From JADHUC01 sp964617665 (GTDB taxonomy: Bacteria > Planctomycetota > Planctomycetia > Pirellulales > Pirellulaceae): a stretch of 28,986 nucleotides of DNA. A program made the position numbers and the translations under genes. The stretch spans positions 1 to 28,986 of the forward strand of contig CAZUAH010000128.1 in the NCBI GenBank assembly GCA_964617665.1. Reading direction: 5' to 3'. Positions 1-7,598 of this stretch are shown piece after piece. The notes under the pieces were generated by a model. The model saw only the letters and a program-made list of their open reading frames with translations, ran no database searches and was not told the DNA's origin. Within the stretch, counting starts at the first letter, position 1; every line of letters begins with the position of its first letter.

Positions 1-1038
1 TGGGGACTGTTGGCAGCGGCACTAACAGCGTGCGACCCGATTCTGTTGAATCAATCGACACTGTTGATGACCGAAACGCTGGCCACGTTCTTGGCGGTGG
101 TGGGGCTGATTTGTCTGACGCGCCTGAGCGAGAAACCAACAGTAGGGAACGCAGCGGCGGCGGGCGGGGCGTTGGCCGTTGCCATACTCTGCAGGCCAAC
201 GTTTCTCGTGTGGTTGGGGATGGCGGCAGTGCTGCTGGTGCTGTCATCCTGCCTGCATTTCTTTCGTCGGCAAGTGCCGGCTTCTGGCAGGAAGGGGGAG
301 GGCGAGGCTCCTGCCCAGCCGCAAAGCGATGGAGGAGTTTCGGCTCAGCTGGAGCTTCGCCCTCCCGAGTTTGCTTCCACCGGAAGTCTGAGACGATGCC
401 TGCTCCCGCTTCTGTTGGTCGCCGCTATCGTCCTCTCTCCATGGATCTGCAGGAACTACGTTGTCTTTCGTCGGCCGATCATCGCGACGACTCACGGCGG
501 GTACACGCTGATGCTGGGGAACAATGACGGCTTCTACGATTTTCTGCAGCAGAGCCATTGGGGAGAAATCTGGGACTCGCGCGAGTTGGACGAACAATAC
601 AATCGGACAAAACAGCAGCACGACAACGACGAGTCGGAGGCGGATCGCTGGGCCTATCGACAAGCGATTGCGTGTATCACGCGACGCGGCGGCATGTTTG
701 TCTATTCGTGTGCCGTGCGAGTAGGAAGGCTCTGGGGATTTGCACCGCATCAGGTTGATAGCAGTGAATCGACAGCAAGATGCCTGGCGCGGTACGCCGT
801 TGGTTTGTGGTACGTGCTTGTCTTTCTATTTGCCACAATCGGCGCATTTTCGCTCCGAAAGCGTTTGCTGCGAACGCCTTGGGTGTGGGGGCTGCTGCTG
901 TGCCTGTCATTTACAACAGTGCACGCGTTTTATTGGAGCAATCTTCGGATGCGGGCTCCCTTGATGCCGGTCATCTGTATGGCTGCCGCGCTGGGTGCGA
1001 AACGGATCGCGACCAGACCCGCCAGCGATCACTCGTAA
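1..1038 (+). CDS. GT39/PMT-like membrane glycosyltransferase, 5' truncated
   Basis: This is the C-terminal 345 codons of an integral membrane protein; the reading frame is open from base 1, so the true start lies outside the window. An SxLLMTETLATFL segment near the start resembles the stretch seen in dolichyl-phosphate-mannose or undecaprenyl-phosphate-sugar (ArnT/PMT, GT39) transferases, where a Glu follows the early luminal loop. Several hydrophobic helices follow, with a soluble stretch around codons 155-235 and a basic C-terminal tail. Such enzymes move a sugar from a polyprenyl-phosphate carrier to lipid or protein on the periplasmic face. The catalytic N-terminal Asp/Glu loop is missing, so substrate cannot be judged. 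A low-complexity Gly/Glu/Pro/Gln-rich loop (codons about 95-125) is encoded by a palindromic repeat at 297-365. Assignment to a GT39-like family is inference from the motif and topology. Confidence 0.72.
   Translation, partial: WGLLAAALTACDPILLNQSTLLMTETLATFLAVVGLICLTRLSEKPTVGNAAAAGGALAVAILCRPTFLVWLGMAAVLLVLSSCLHFFRRQVPASGRKGEGEAPAQPQSDGGVSAQLELRPPEFASTGSLRRCLLPLLLVAAIVLSPWICRNYVVFRRPIIATTHGGYTLMLGNNDGFYDFLQQSHWGEIWDSRELDEQYNRTKQQHDNDESEADRWAYRQAIACITRRGGMFVYSCAVRVGRLWGFAPHQVDSSESTARCLARYAVGLWYVLVFLFATIGAFSLRKRLLRTPWVWGLLLCLSFTTVHAFYWSNLRMRAPLMPVICMAAALGAKRIATRPASDHS
297..365. repeat. Imperfect palindrome inserted in frame in the glycosyltransferase gene
   Basis: Two 25-base arms (297-321 and 341-365) are reverse complements at 21 of 25 positions and are separated by a 19-base loop. 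The plus-strand reading includes EGEAPAQP, and another frame reads FGSAGASPS. I remember closely similar translations as a dispersed repeat in planctomycete genomes, but this cannot be checked here. The element keeps the reading frame of the host gene and encodes a hydrophilic loop between membrane segments. Confidence 0.7.
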
Positions 1039-1397
1039 GTCGTTTGGCCATAGAGACATGCGCCATGTCTCTCGGCCGGAAATCCACCTTGCTCTGCAGG
1101 GAATCGACGCCTATAATCCGCCGCTCGCGGAAAGTGCTACTCCTCTTTTTTCGGCCGATGTCTCTTCTCCAACGTCTCTCGCCTTGGCGGCGGGTGCGTT
1201 AGGCCGAGTGTTTTATCCATCTCGGATTTGGCAAGGATGCCCTAACCCTGAAGCGTCTGCTTGAGCCACCACGGACCTTCGAGCTGCGCGCGCGAAGTTG
1301 GGGTCGCGCATCGGATCGTGCTGCGCGCACGTTGTTGGCGACGTTGTACTTGCGGACTCTCGTTGCGAGTGAGAATGTCCTCCGACTCGGCCCTCGC
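1039..1397. other. Gene-free, repeat-bearing intergenic region
   Basis: About 360 bases lie between the glycosyltransferase stop and the favoured start of the LptD-like gene. The region contains the 1046-1077 hairpin, a GC-rich CpG-dense stretch at about 1285-1345, and at its right edge a segment whose minus-strand translation reads SPKRKRG in one frame and PEAQARAE in another. No ORF here looks like a protein gene, and I see no convincing promoter. Confidence 0.5.
1046..1077. terminator. Strong hairpin just after the glycosyltransferase
   Basis: A perfect 9-bp stem (AGAGACATG, 1052-1060, with CATGTCTCT, 1064-1072) closes a 3-base loop 13 bases after the stop codon. It is flanked by GGCC on both sides (1046-1049 and 1074-1077), which can extend it. 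No T-run follows, so it is not a classical intrinsic terminator. It could act in 3'-end formation or be part of a dispersed palindromic repeat. Confidence 0.45.
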
Positions 1398-1411
1398 TTG
1401 CGCTTCGGGCT
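1391..1411. repeat. SPKRKRG / PEAQAR-type dispersed repeat core
   Basis: The 21-base core reads SPKRKRG on the minus strand and PSLALRA-like on the plus strand. I associate this signature with high-copy dispersed repeats in Pirellula/Rhodopirellula-type genomes; this is memory, not a search result. It overlaps the favoured TTG start (1398) and the beginning of the signal peptide of the LptD-like gene. The repeat probably extends leftward to about 1200, but its edges cannot be set from one copy. Confidence 0.5.
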
Positions 1412-4400
1412 GGTGCTGTTTGCCGTCCTGTTTGTGCACGTCTCCCCACCAGCGTGTGCATTTGCATCAGAGATCACAATCAATTCGCCAACCGCGAGCG
1501 CGCCGATCGTTGTACGGGCCGACCGGGCCAACCGTTGGCGCGACGGCTCGTACGAAGTTTGGGTACTGCGCGGCAACAGCCAAATACTGCAGGACAATGT
1601 AAGCACTCTAAGCGACGACGCTGTTCTGTGGATCAATCGAGAAGAGGCGACCAGCAGTCGCAACAGTATGGTGCACGCTTATCTCGAAGGCGACGTGGCC
1701 GTGGACTATGGTCATGACGGTGCGTCCCACGATCGTACCGGGCAATCCGCCAACTCCATTCGCGACAAGACTTGGCTTGGGCGATTCTACACATCTGGCG
1801 AAATTGACATACAGACGCCTGTGACGGGGTTCGATCCTCGAGTCAAACCGGCCATCTTCAATCGCGGCCTCGAAGCTCAGAACGCGGAAGGCAGTTCTCC
1901 CGTTCGCCAAGCTCAGTTCACAGTACCGGGCCCAACTCTTCAGCCGACAGCCCGCCGCTTTGTCGTTCGATCGCGAAGCAATGTTCCCATGCAAGGGAGA
2001 GGGTATACCAGCCCCGATGGTACAGAGAGCATTCAGGTCTTCACTTCCGGCGTGAAGGTCATCGTCGAGGGCATACAGAACGTGCCCGGGCTGACGGGTG
2101 ACAAGATCGATGTGGAAGCTGATCGCATCGTCATCTGGACCGCTCCATTCGACGCCTTCGACTTGAACGGGCAATCTTCTGGCGAGAAGGTGCAACCCAA
2201 AGACGCGCCACTGGAACTCTACATCGAGGGCAACATTGTCTTCCGCGAAGGCGAACGCGTGATCTATGCCGAACGGATGTACTACAACGTCCGCGGTCGT
2301 TACGGAATCGTCTTGAACGCCGAGGTATTGACGCCGGCGCCAGGCTATCAAGGTCTGGTGAGACTGAAGGCGGACGTGCTGCAGCAGTTGAACGAGTACA
2401 ATTTCCGCGCTTTCGGTGCGGCCCTGACATCGAGCCGGATGGGTGTACCTCGGTATTGGCTTCAATCCGGAAATATCGATCTCCAGCACGTTCAAACGCG
2501 GCACGCCGAACCCGATCCTCTGACAGGCCGGCCCATCGTAGATCATCAATACCTGACGACGAGCCACAACAACCTCTTGTATGTGGGAGGCATACCGCTG
2601 TTGTACTGGCCTGTGATGGCCACGGACTTGAAGAAGCCGACGTACTACGTGGATTCGTTTCGCCTGAAGAACGATAGCGTCTTCGGGCTTCAAATCCTGC
2701 CCGACTTCGACCTCTATCAGTTGCTGGGTATACGAAACGCGCCGGAGGGGACGGAATGGTCGATCTCGCCGCACTATCTGAGTGAACGCGGCTTCGGCTT
2801 GGGAACCAATTTCGAGTACGATCGCTTTGGGGGGGTTCACATCCCCGGCCCGGTCCGAGGCGTGCTCGATGCGTGGGGATTGAAGGATAGCGGACTGGAC
2901 AATCTCGGCCGCGACCGCCGCATGGTGCCTCCGGACGAAGAATACCGTGGACGCATCTTCTGGCAGCATCGTCACTATCTGCCCGGCGGATTTCAGTTGA
3001 CCGGCGAAGCCGGACTGATAAGCGATCGGAACTTCCTTGAGCAATACCACGAAAACGAATGGGACGAGTTCAAAGACCAGAGCACCGGGCTGGAACTCAA
3101 GCAACTGAATGCGAATAGCTCGTGGAGTATCGCCGGCAACACGAGGGTCAACGATTTCTTCACGCAGACCGAATGGCTGCCGCGATTTGACCACTTCCTG
3201 CTGGGCCAGTCGATCTTCGACCGCCTTACTTGGCATGCCCATTCGCACGTTGGCTATGCCCAGTTGAGGACGGTGGATCCCGCGATTTTCGCCTTCGAAC
3301 CAGCTCAGGCATCGTTGCCGTGGGAAACCGACATGGGAGGCGCGCGGTTCGAGGACCGATCCGGTCTACACACTGCGACACGTCACGAGATCGATTGGCC
3401 GCTGCCGGTTGGACCATTCAAATTCACGCCTTATGTCCTGGGCGAGGTGTCGTATTGGGCTCAGGATCGTGATGAGACGGACGTGCGGCGTCTTTACGGA
3501 CAGCTCGGTATGCGCGGCAGCATTCCGTTTTGGAAGGTGAATCCACACGTCCACAATGCACTGTTCAATCTGAACGGGCTTGCGCACAAAGTCGTGCTTG
3601 ACGCCGAGTTTTTCTGGGCCGACGCAGATCGGAACTTCGATAGATTCCCCCTTTACGACTCGCTGGATGACGATTCGACCGAGCACTTCCGCCGCCGGTT
3701 CATTCCGGGCTTGCCGGGAGGTATCTTACCACCCGAATTAGACGAGAGGTATTTCGCCCTACGCACCGGCATGCAGAGTTGGGTGACGGCGCCCAGTACG
3801 GAGATTGCGGATGACCTAATGGTGGTCCAGGCGGGTGTCCGTCAGCGTTGGCAGACGAAACGCGGTTCACCGGGTCAAGAACGCATCGTCGATTGGATCG
3901 TTTTCGATCTGGAAGGGTCATTCTTTCCCAAACCCGATCGCGACAACTTCGGCGAAGAGGTGGGGCTTCTGAACTACGATTTCCGCTGGCACGTAGGTGA
4001 CCGACTTACGTTGCTCTCGGACGGTTTCGCTGACGTCTTCCACGACGGCCTCCGCACGTTCTCGTTGGGAGGCATGATCAGCCGACCGTTCCGTGGTAAC
4101 TTCTATTTGGGTTTCCGATCGATCGAAGGGCCAATCAGCAGCAATATCATCTCCGCGGCCCTCAACTACCGCATGAGCGAGAAATGGATCATGAATGCCG
4201 GTGGTTCGATTGATTTGGGCGCCACTGGGAACATCGGCGAGAAGATTAGCTTTACGCGAATCGGCGAGTCTGTCTTGGTTCGCATCGGGCTCAATGTTGA
4301 TCATAGCCGCGACAACGTGGGAATCGCCTTTGCGATCGAACCACGGTTTCTACCCGGCAGTCTTGGGCGAGCCGGCGGCGTACCAATCCCACCGGTAGGT

Positions 4401-4418
4401 GCGTTCGGCGTAGATTGA
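1398..4418 (+). CDS. LptD/OstA-like outer-membrane beta-barrel protein
   Basis: This is a large secreted protein of about 1006 residues. From TTG 1398 it opens with MRFG, a hydrophobic core and an AFA cleavage-like site before SEITI, a good signal peptide. Upstream in-frame TTG codons (from 1332) would add up to 22 residues, and no start has a clear Shine-Dalgarno. An OstA/LptA-like region follows (about residues 40-340), with repeated short beta strands such as LYIEGNIVFREGERVIYAER. The C-terminal two thirds is rich in alternating aromatic/polar strands typical of an outer-membrane barrel. LptD inserts lipopolysaccharide into the outer leaflet with LptE. The length exceeds that of E. coli LptD (about 780 residues). 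A permease gene follows after 20 bases, probably in the same operon. Identity as a true LPS translocon rather than another OstA-fold barrel is inference. Confidence 0.75.
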   Translation: MRFGLVLFAVLFVHVSPPACAFASEITINSPTASAPIVVRADRANRWRDGSYEVWVLRGNSQILQDNVSTLSDDAVLWINREEATSSRNSMVHAYLEGDVAVDYGHDGASHDRTGQSANSIRDKTWLGRFYTSGEIDIQTPVTGFDPRVKPAIFNRGLEAQNAEGSSPVRQAQFTVPGPTLQPTARRFVVRSRSNVPMQGRGYTSPDGTESIQVFTSGVKVIVEGIQNVPGLTGDKIDVEADRIVIWTAPFDAFDLNGQSSGEKVQPKDAPLELYIEGNIVFREGERVIYAERMYYNVRGRYGIVLNAEVLTPAPGYQGLVRLKADVLQQLNEYNFRAFGAALTSSRMGVPRYWLQSGNIDLQHVQTRHAEPDPLTGRPIVDHQYLTTSHNNLLYVGGIPLLYWPVMATDLKKPTYYVDSFRLKNDSVFGLQILPDFDLYQLLGIRNAPEGTEWSISPHYLSERGFGLGTNFEYDRFGGVHIPGPVRGVLDAWGLKDSGLDNLGRDRRMVPPDEEYRGRIFWQHRHYLPGGFQLTGEAGLISDRNFLEQYHENEWDEFKDQSTGLELKQLNANSSWSIAGNTRVNDFFTQTEWLPRFDHFLLGQSIFDRLTWHAHSHVGYAQLRTVDPAIFAFEPAQASLPWETDMGGARFEDRSGLHTATRHEIDWPLPVGPFKFTPYVLGEVSYWAQDRDETDVRRLYGQLGMRGSIPFWKVNPHVHNALFNLNGLAHKVVLDAEFFWADADRNFDRFPLYDSLDDDSTEHFRRRFIPGLPGGILPPELDERYFALRTGMQSWVTAPSTEIADDLMVVQAGVRQRWQTKRGSPGQERIVDWIVFDLEGSFFPKPDRDNFGEEVGLLNYDFRWHVGDRLTLLSDGFADVFHDGLRTFSLGGMISRPFRGNFYLGFRSIEGPISSNIISAALNYRMSEKWIMNAGGSIDLGATGNIGEKISFTRIGESVLVRIGLNVDHSRDNVGIAFAIEPRFLPGSLGRAGGVPIPPVGAFGVD

Positions 4419-4438
4419 TGGTAAAGTCTTAGTAGGCA

Positions 4439-5869
4439 ATGTCTGCGCACCGTGCGCCCACACTACTTCGTCATTCGGGTTTCCCTGTGTTCTGGATCCG
4501 TACCTGGATACTTGGCATCAAGAGTCTGCTGCTGCATCCGTTGCGGTCGCTGTTGACGGTGTCGGGCATCCTCATCGGCGTGGCCAGCGTGATCTGGTTG
4601 GTCGCGATCGGCGAGGGTATTAGCCAGCAAGCACAGCGGCAAATCGAAGGCCTGGGTGCCGACAACATCATTGTCCTCAGCGTGAAGCCGCCCGCCGAAG
4701 CGACCGCCGGATTCACGGGCCCGGTACCGTACGGACTGAAACGAGAGGAATACGACCGGCTTGTAGCGACAATCCCAACGCTCAAGAGCGCCTTGCCGAT
4801 TCGCGAGATCCGGCGGCAAATCAGCTACGGTCGCCGCGATCCCGTTGATGGACGTCTGGTCGGCTGCACGCCCGAGTACTTCGAAGTGACACGCCTGGAA
4901 ATCGACCGCGGCCGATATCTGACCGATACGGACGTGGACGAACGACACAGTCACTGTGTGCTGGCTGCCCGATTGGCCGAGCGTCTATTTCCTTTCGAGG
5001 ACCCCGTTGGCCGGCGCATCTACCTATCGGAAAGCCAGGACTATTTTGAGGTCGTAGGTTTACTAAAGCACCGCGACCCCACGGCTGCAATTGGCGGTTC
5101 GCTTGCGTCGCAAGACTTTGCCTCCGATGTATACATACCGATCAGCACGCTGAGGCAGCGAATTGGCGACTTCATCATCACTCGACGTGGCAGTACGTTC
5201 AGTGTCGAGGTCGTCGAGTTGAATCAGATCACTTTGCGAGTCAACTCCATCAAAGAGGTCCGCGTTACGGCGGACTTGGTCCGCGCCACGTTAGGACTAG
5301 CACCACAGAGGAAGAACGTGGATACGGACGGCCCTGACGCTTCGTCCGAGCCAAAAAAATATCGGCAAGACGTCGCGGTCGTTGTGCCGGAGGAGTTGCT
5401 GGAGCAGGCTCGAGTAACCCGGCTGATGTGGATGGTCGGTCTAGGCCTGATCGCCGCGATCTCGCTGCTGGTGGGGGGCATTGGCATCATGAACATCATG
5501 TTGGCCACGGTGACGGAGCGCACCCGCGAGATCGGCATCCGCCGCGCTTTGGGGGCCGCCCGTATGCACATCGTCACGCAGTTCCTCGTCGAGACGATTA
5601 CCCTATCTGTTATGGGAGGGATAGCCGGCGTGTTCTTCGGTTGCATTATTGCACCGGCCAGCGAAGGCGTTCGCGCAGGTTTGACTAAATATCGCCCTGA
5701 TTTGATGGAAAGACTCCCCGAGGTTGTCAAGACGGTCACACCAATCGTTGTTCACGAGTCGGTGCCCGTCGCATTTGGCATTTCGGTGGCGGTTGGAGTC
5801 TTATTCGGCATCTACCCGGCGATTCGGGCGGCGAATATGGATCCCATCGAGGCGCTACGACACGAATAG
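4439..5869 (+). CDS. MacB/FtsX-type ABC transporter permease
   Basis: This is a 476-residue permease of the MacB/LolC/FtsX fold. It has one membrane helix near residues 37-58 after SLLLHPLRSLLT, then a large periplasmic MacB-like core domain (about 60-320). A C-terminal FtsX domain of three helices follows, with the TERTREIGIRRALGA motif that marks the coupling region and a closing PAIRAANMDPIEALR signature. Family members do not move solutes across the membrane; they use cytoplasmic ATP hydrolysis for mechanotransmission or lipoprotein/toxin extrusion. No cognate ATPase or membrane-fusion protein is next to it, so a partner must be encoded elsewhere. The start is the first ATG, 20 bases after the LptD-like stop, with a weak AGTAGG upstream. 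Adjacency suggests an envelope-biogenesis role, but that is inference. Confidence 0.88.
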   Translation: MSAHRAPTLLRHSGFPVFWIRTWILGIKSLLLHPLRSLLTVSGILIGVASVIWLVAIGEGISQQAQRQIEGLGADNIIVLSVKPPAEATAGFTGPVPYGLKREEYDRLVATIPTLKSALPIREIRRQISYGRRDPVDGRLVGCTPEYFEVTRLEIDRGRYLTDTDVDERHSHCVLAARLAERLFPFEDPVGRRIYLSESQDYFEVVGLLKHRDPTAAIGGSLASQDFASDVYIPISTLRQRIGDFIITRRGSTFSVEVVELNQITLRVNSIKEVRVTADLVRATLGLAPQRKNVDTDGPDASSEPKKYRQDVAVVVPEELLEQARVTRLMWMVGLGLIAAISLLVGGIGIMNIMLATVTERTREIGIRRALGAARMHIVTQFLVETITLSVMGGIAGVFFGCIIAPASEGVRAGLTKYRPDLMERLPEVVKTVTPIVVHESVPVAFGISVAVGVLFGIYPAIRAANMDPIEALRHE

Positions 5870-5892
5870 CCGACGTGGAGGTCACGTCAGCC
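5868..5892. terminator. Hairpin between convergent permease and glyQS genes
   Basis: A stem of 8 matching bases out of 10 (5868-5877 with 5883-5892, inner 6 bp GACGTG/CACGTC perfect) with a 5-base loop lies between the two convergent stop codons. Its position suits a bidirectional terminator, but there is no T-run on either side. Confidence 0.35.
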
Positions 5893-5897
5893 CACCG

Positions 5898-7505
5898 TCA
5901 GGTAAGACGCTGACGGATTTCAGCAACGCAATCATCCACCTTGACTCGCCACTGTTCGAGCGTGTCGCGGTCGCGGATGGTGACGGTTTTGTCCTGTAAG
6001 GTCTGACTGTCGACGGTGATGCAATAGGGCGTCCCGGCTTCATCCTGCCGGCGGTAACGGCGGCCAACGGCGCCCTTTTGGTCATAGAAGACGTTGAAGT
6101 GCGGCTTCAGTGCCCGATAGATCTCTTGCGCGATCTCCGGCATGCCGTCCTTCTTGACCAATGGAAACACTGCTGCCTTGATCGGAGCCAGACGCGGGTT
6201 GAACTTCATTAGCGTACGGGGTTTCATTGCGCCCTTTTCGTCCGGCGCTTCATCTTCAGTGTATGCTTCGCACAGAAAAGCAAGGGTCGCTCTATCGGCA
6301 CCGGACGAGGGCTCGATCACGTGCGGCGTGTATCTTTCGCCGGTCAAGTCATCTCGGTACGTAAGATCGCGGCCACTGCCCTTCCATTTGGGCTTGCCGT
6401 CAGGGCCTTCTTCTAGCTCGAGCGGACACGTCTTTTCGTCCAGTTTGCCTTCCATATGGCTGCGTAGATCGAAATCGCCGCGATGGGCGATGCCTTCCAG
6501 CTCGCCGTACTCGCCAGGCGGCAGGAACGGGAATGCGTATTCGATATCGGCCGTGCCTGTCGAGTAGTGGCTGAGTTCTTCCAGATCGTGCTCGCGCAAC
6601 TGCAAACGGTCGCCGGCCAGACCCAAATCGACGTACCACTTCATCCGCCGGTCGCGCCAGTATTGATACCACTGGCTGGACGAATCCGGATGGCAGAAGA
6701 ACTCGATTTCCATTTGCTCGAACTCGCGCGAGCGAAATGTGAAGTTTCGCGGTGTGATCTCGTTACGGAAACTCTTACCGATCTGGGCGATGCCAAACGG
6801 CAGACGCACACGACTGCTGTCCAGCACGTTCTTGAAGTTGACGAAAATGCCTTGAGCCGTTTCCGGCCGCAGGAACGCCGCACCTTCTTCGCCTGCCAGT
6901 GCGCCAACGAACGTCTTAAACATCAGATTGAACTCGCGGGGTTCGGTTAGCGTGCCCAACGTCTTGGCGTCCGGGCCCAGCACCTTCGACAGGTCGTCGA
7001 TCTCGGGCAGCGTGATGAATGGGCCATCCCAAGCCAGTTCATCGAGTTTTTTCTTGCGAAGGCCGAAGTACTTTAGTGCCCGCGACTGCGTGTCCTCTTC
7101 CTCCTTTTCCACTTCGACTGCCGTGGCCACGAAAATCCTCTCGCCTTTGGCCTCCACCCACCGGCCGCGCACTTGATCGTAACGATAGCGTCTCTTTGAC
7201 TCGCGGCAGTCGACCATTTGGTCGTGGAACAAGTCGTAGTGACCTGAACATTTCCAGACTTGTGGATGCATAATGATCGTGCAGTCCAGACCGGTCATCT
7301 GGTAGGCCGCAGGTGCACCCGCCGACACCGACGAATCGTCGTGGCCCGTCACCATGTCGCGCCACCAGGCATCTTTGATATTGCGTTTCAGTTCCACGCC
7401 CAACGGACCGTAATCCCAGAAGCCGTTCAGGCCGCCGTAAATCTCGCTGGATTGAAACAAGAAGCCACGCCGCTTACACAGCGATACTAGTTTTTCCATT
7501 TCCAT
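5898..7505 (-). CDS. glyQS: Glycyl-tRNA synthetase, single-chain dimeric type
   Basis: This class II synthetase attaches glycine to tRNA-Gly. The 535 residues carry the family features: GGLNGFWDYGPLG near residues 24-36, RPETAQGIF (213-221), motif 2 around FRNEITPRNFTFRSREFEQ (247-265), and motif 3 PSSGADRATLAF (399-410) with its ATP-contacting Arg. The C-terminal anticodon-binding domain begins near residue 440 (APIKAAVFPL). It is the eukaryote/archaea-like alpha-2 type rather than the alpha2-beta2 GlyQ/GlyS form; length is slightly above the Thermus enzyme. ATG 7505 has AAGGGA 11 bases upstream; an ATG two codons later is possible. A 93-base gap separates it from the sulfatase gene upstream on the same strand. 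No T-box leader is evident in that gap. Confidence 0.96.
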   Translation of the reverse strand: MEMEKLVSLCKRRGFLFQSSEIYGGLNGFWDYGPLGVELKRNIKDAWWRDMVTGHDDSSVSAGAPAAYQMTGLDCTIIMHPQVWKCSGHYDLFHDQMVDCRESKRRYRYDQVRGRWVEAKGERIFVATAVEVEKEEEDTQSRALKYFGLRKKKLDELAWDGPFITLPEIDDLSKVLGPDAKTLGTLTEPREFNLMFKTFVGALAGEEGAAFLRPETAQGIFVNFKNVLDSSRVRLPFGIAQIGKSFRNEITPRNFTFRSREFEQMEIEFFCHPDSSSQWYQYWRDRRMKWYVDLGLAGDRLQLREHDLEELSHYSTGTADIEYAFPFLPPGEYGELEGIAHRGDFDLRSHMEGKLDEKTCPLELEEGPDGKPKWKGSGRDLTYRDDLTGERYTPHVIEPSSGADRATLAFLCEAYTEDEAPDEKGAMKPRTLMKFNPRLAPIKAAVFPLVKKDGMPEIAQEIYRALKPHFNVFYDQKGAVGRRYRRQDEAGTPYCITVDSQTLQDKTVTIRDRDTLEQWRVKVDDCVAEIRQRLT

Positions 7506-7565
7506 GTCGAATTCGTTCCCTTCATCTTCTTTCGTTTAACCGCAAGCCGGACGCGGTGGCATGGA

Positions 7566-7588
7566 CCGAGGTGCGCGTAGCCCCTCGG
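7566..7588. terminator. Hairpin downstream of the sulfatase
   Basis: A perfect 6-bp inverted repeat (CCGAGG 7566-7571, CCTCGG 7583-7588) with an 11-base loop sits between the sulfatase stop and the glyQS start. The minus-strand reading EPRGYAHLGPCHRVRLAV resembles another dispersed planctomycete repeat that I remember, so it may be a repeat rather than a dedicated terminator. Confidence 0.35.
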
Positions 7589-7598
7589 CTCGTTGTAT

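Noticed and set aside
1608..3248. Long minus-strand ORF (546 residues) across the LptD-like gene
   Set aside because: It is fully antisense to the LptD-like gene, whose signal peptide, OstA region and barrel pattern are convincing. Its protein lacks recognisable motifs, and long antisense frames are common at this base composition.
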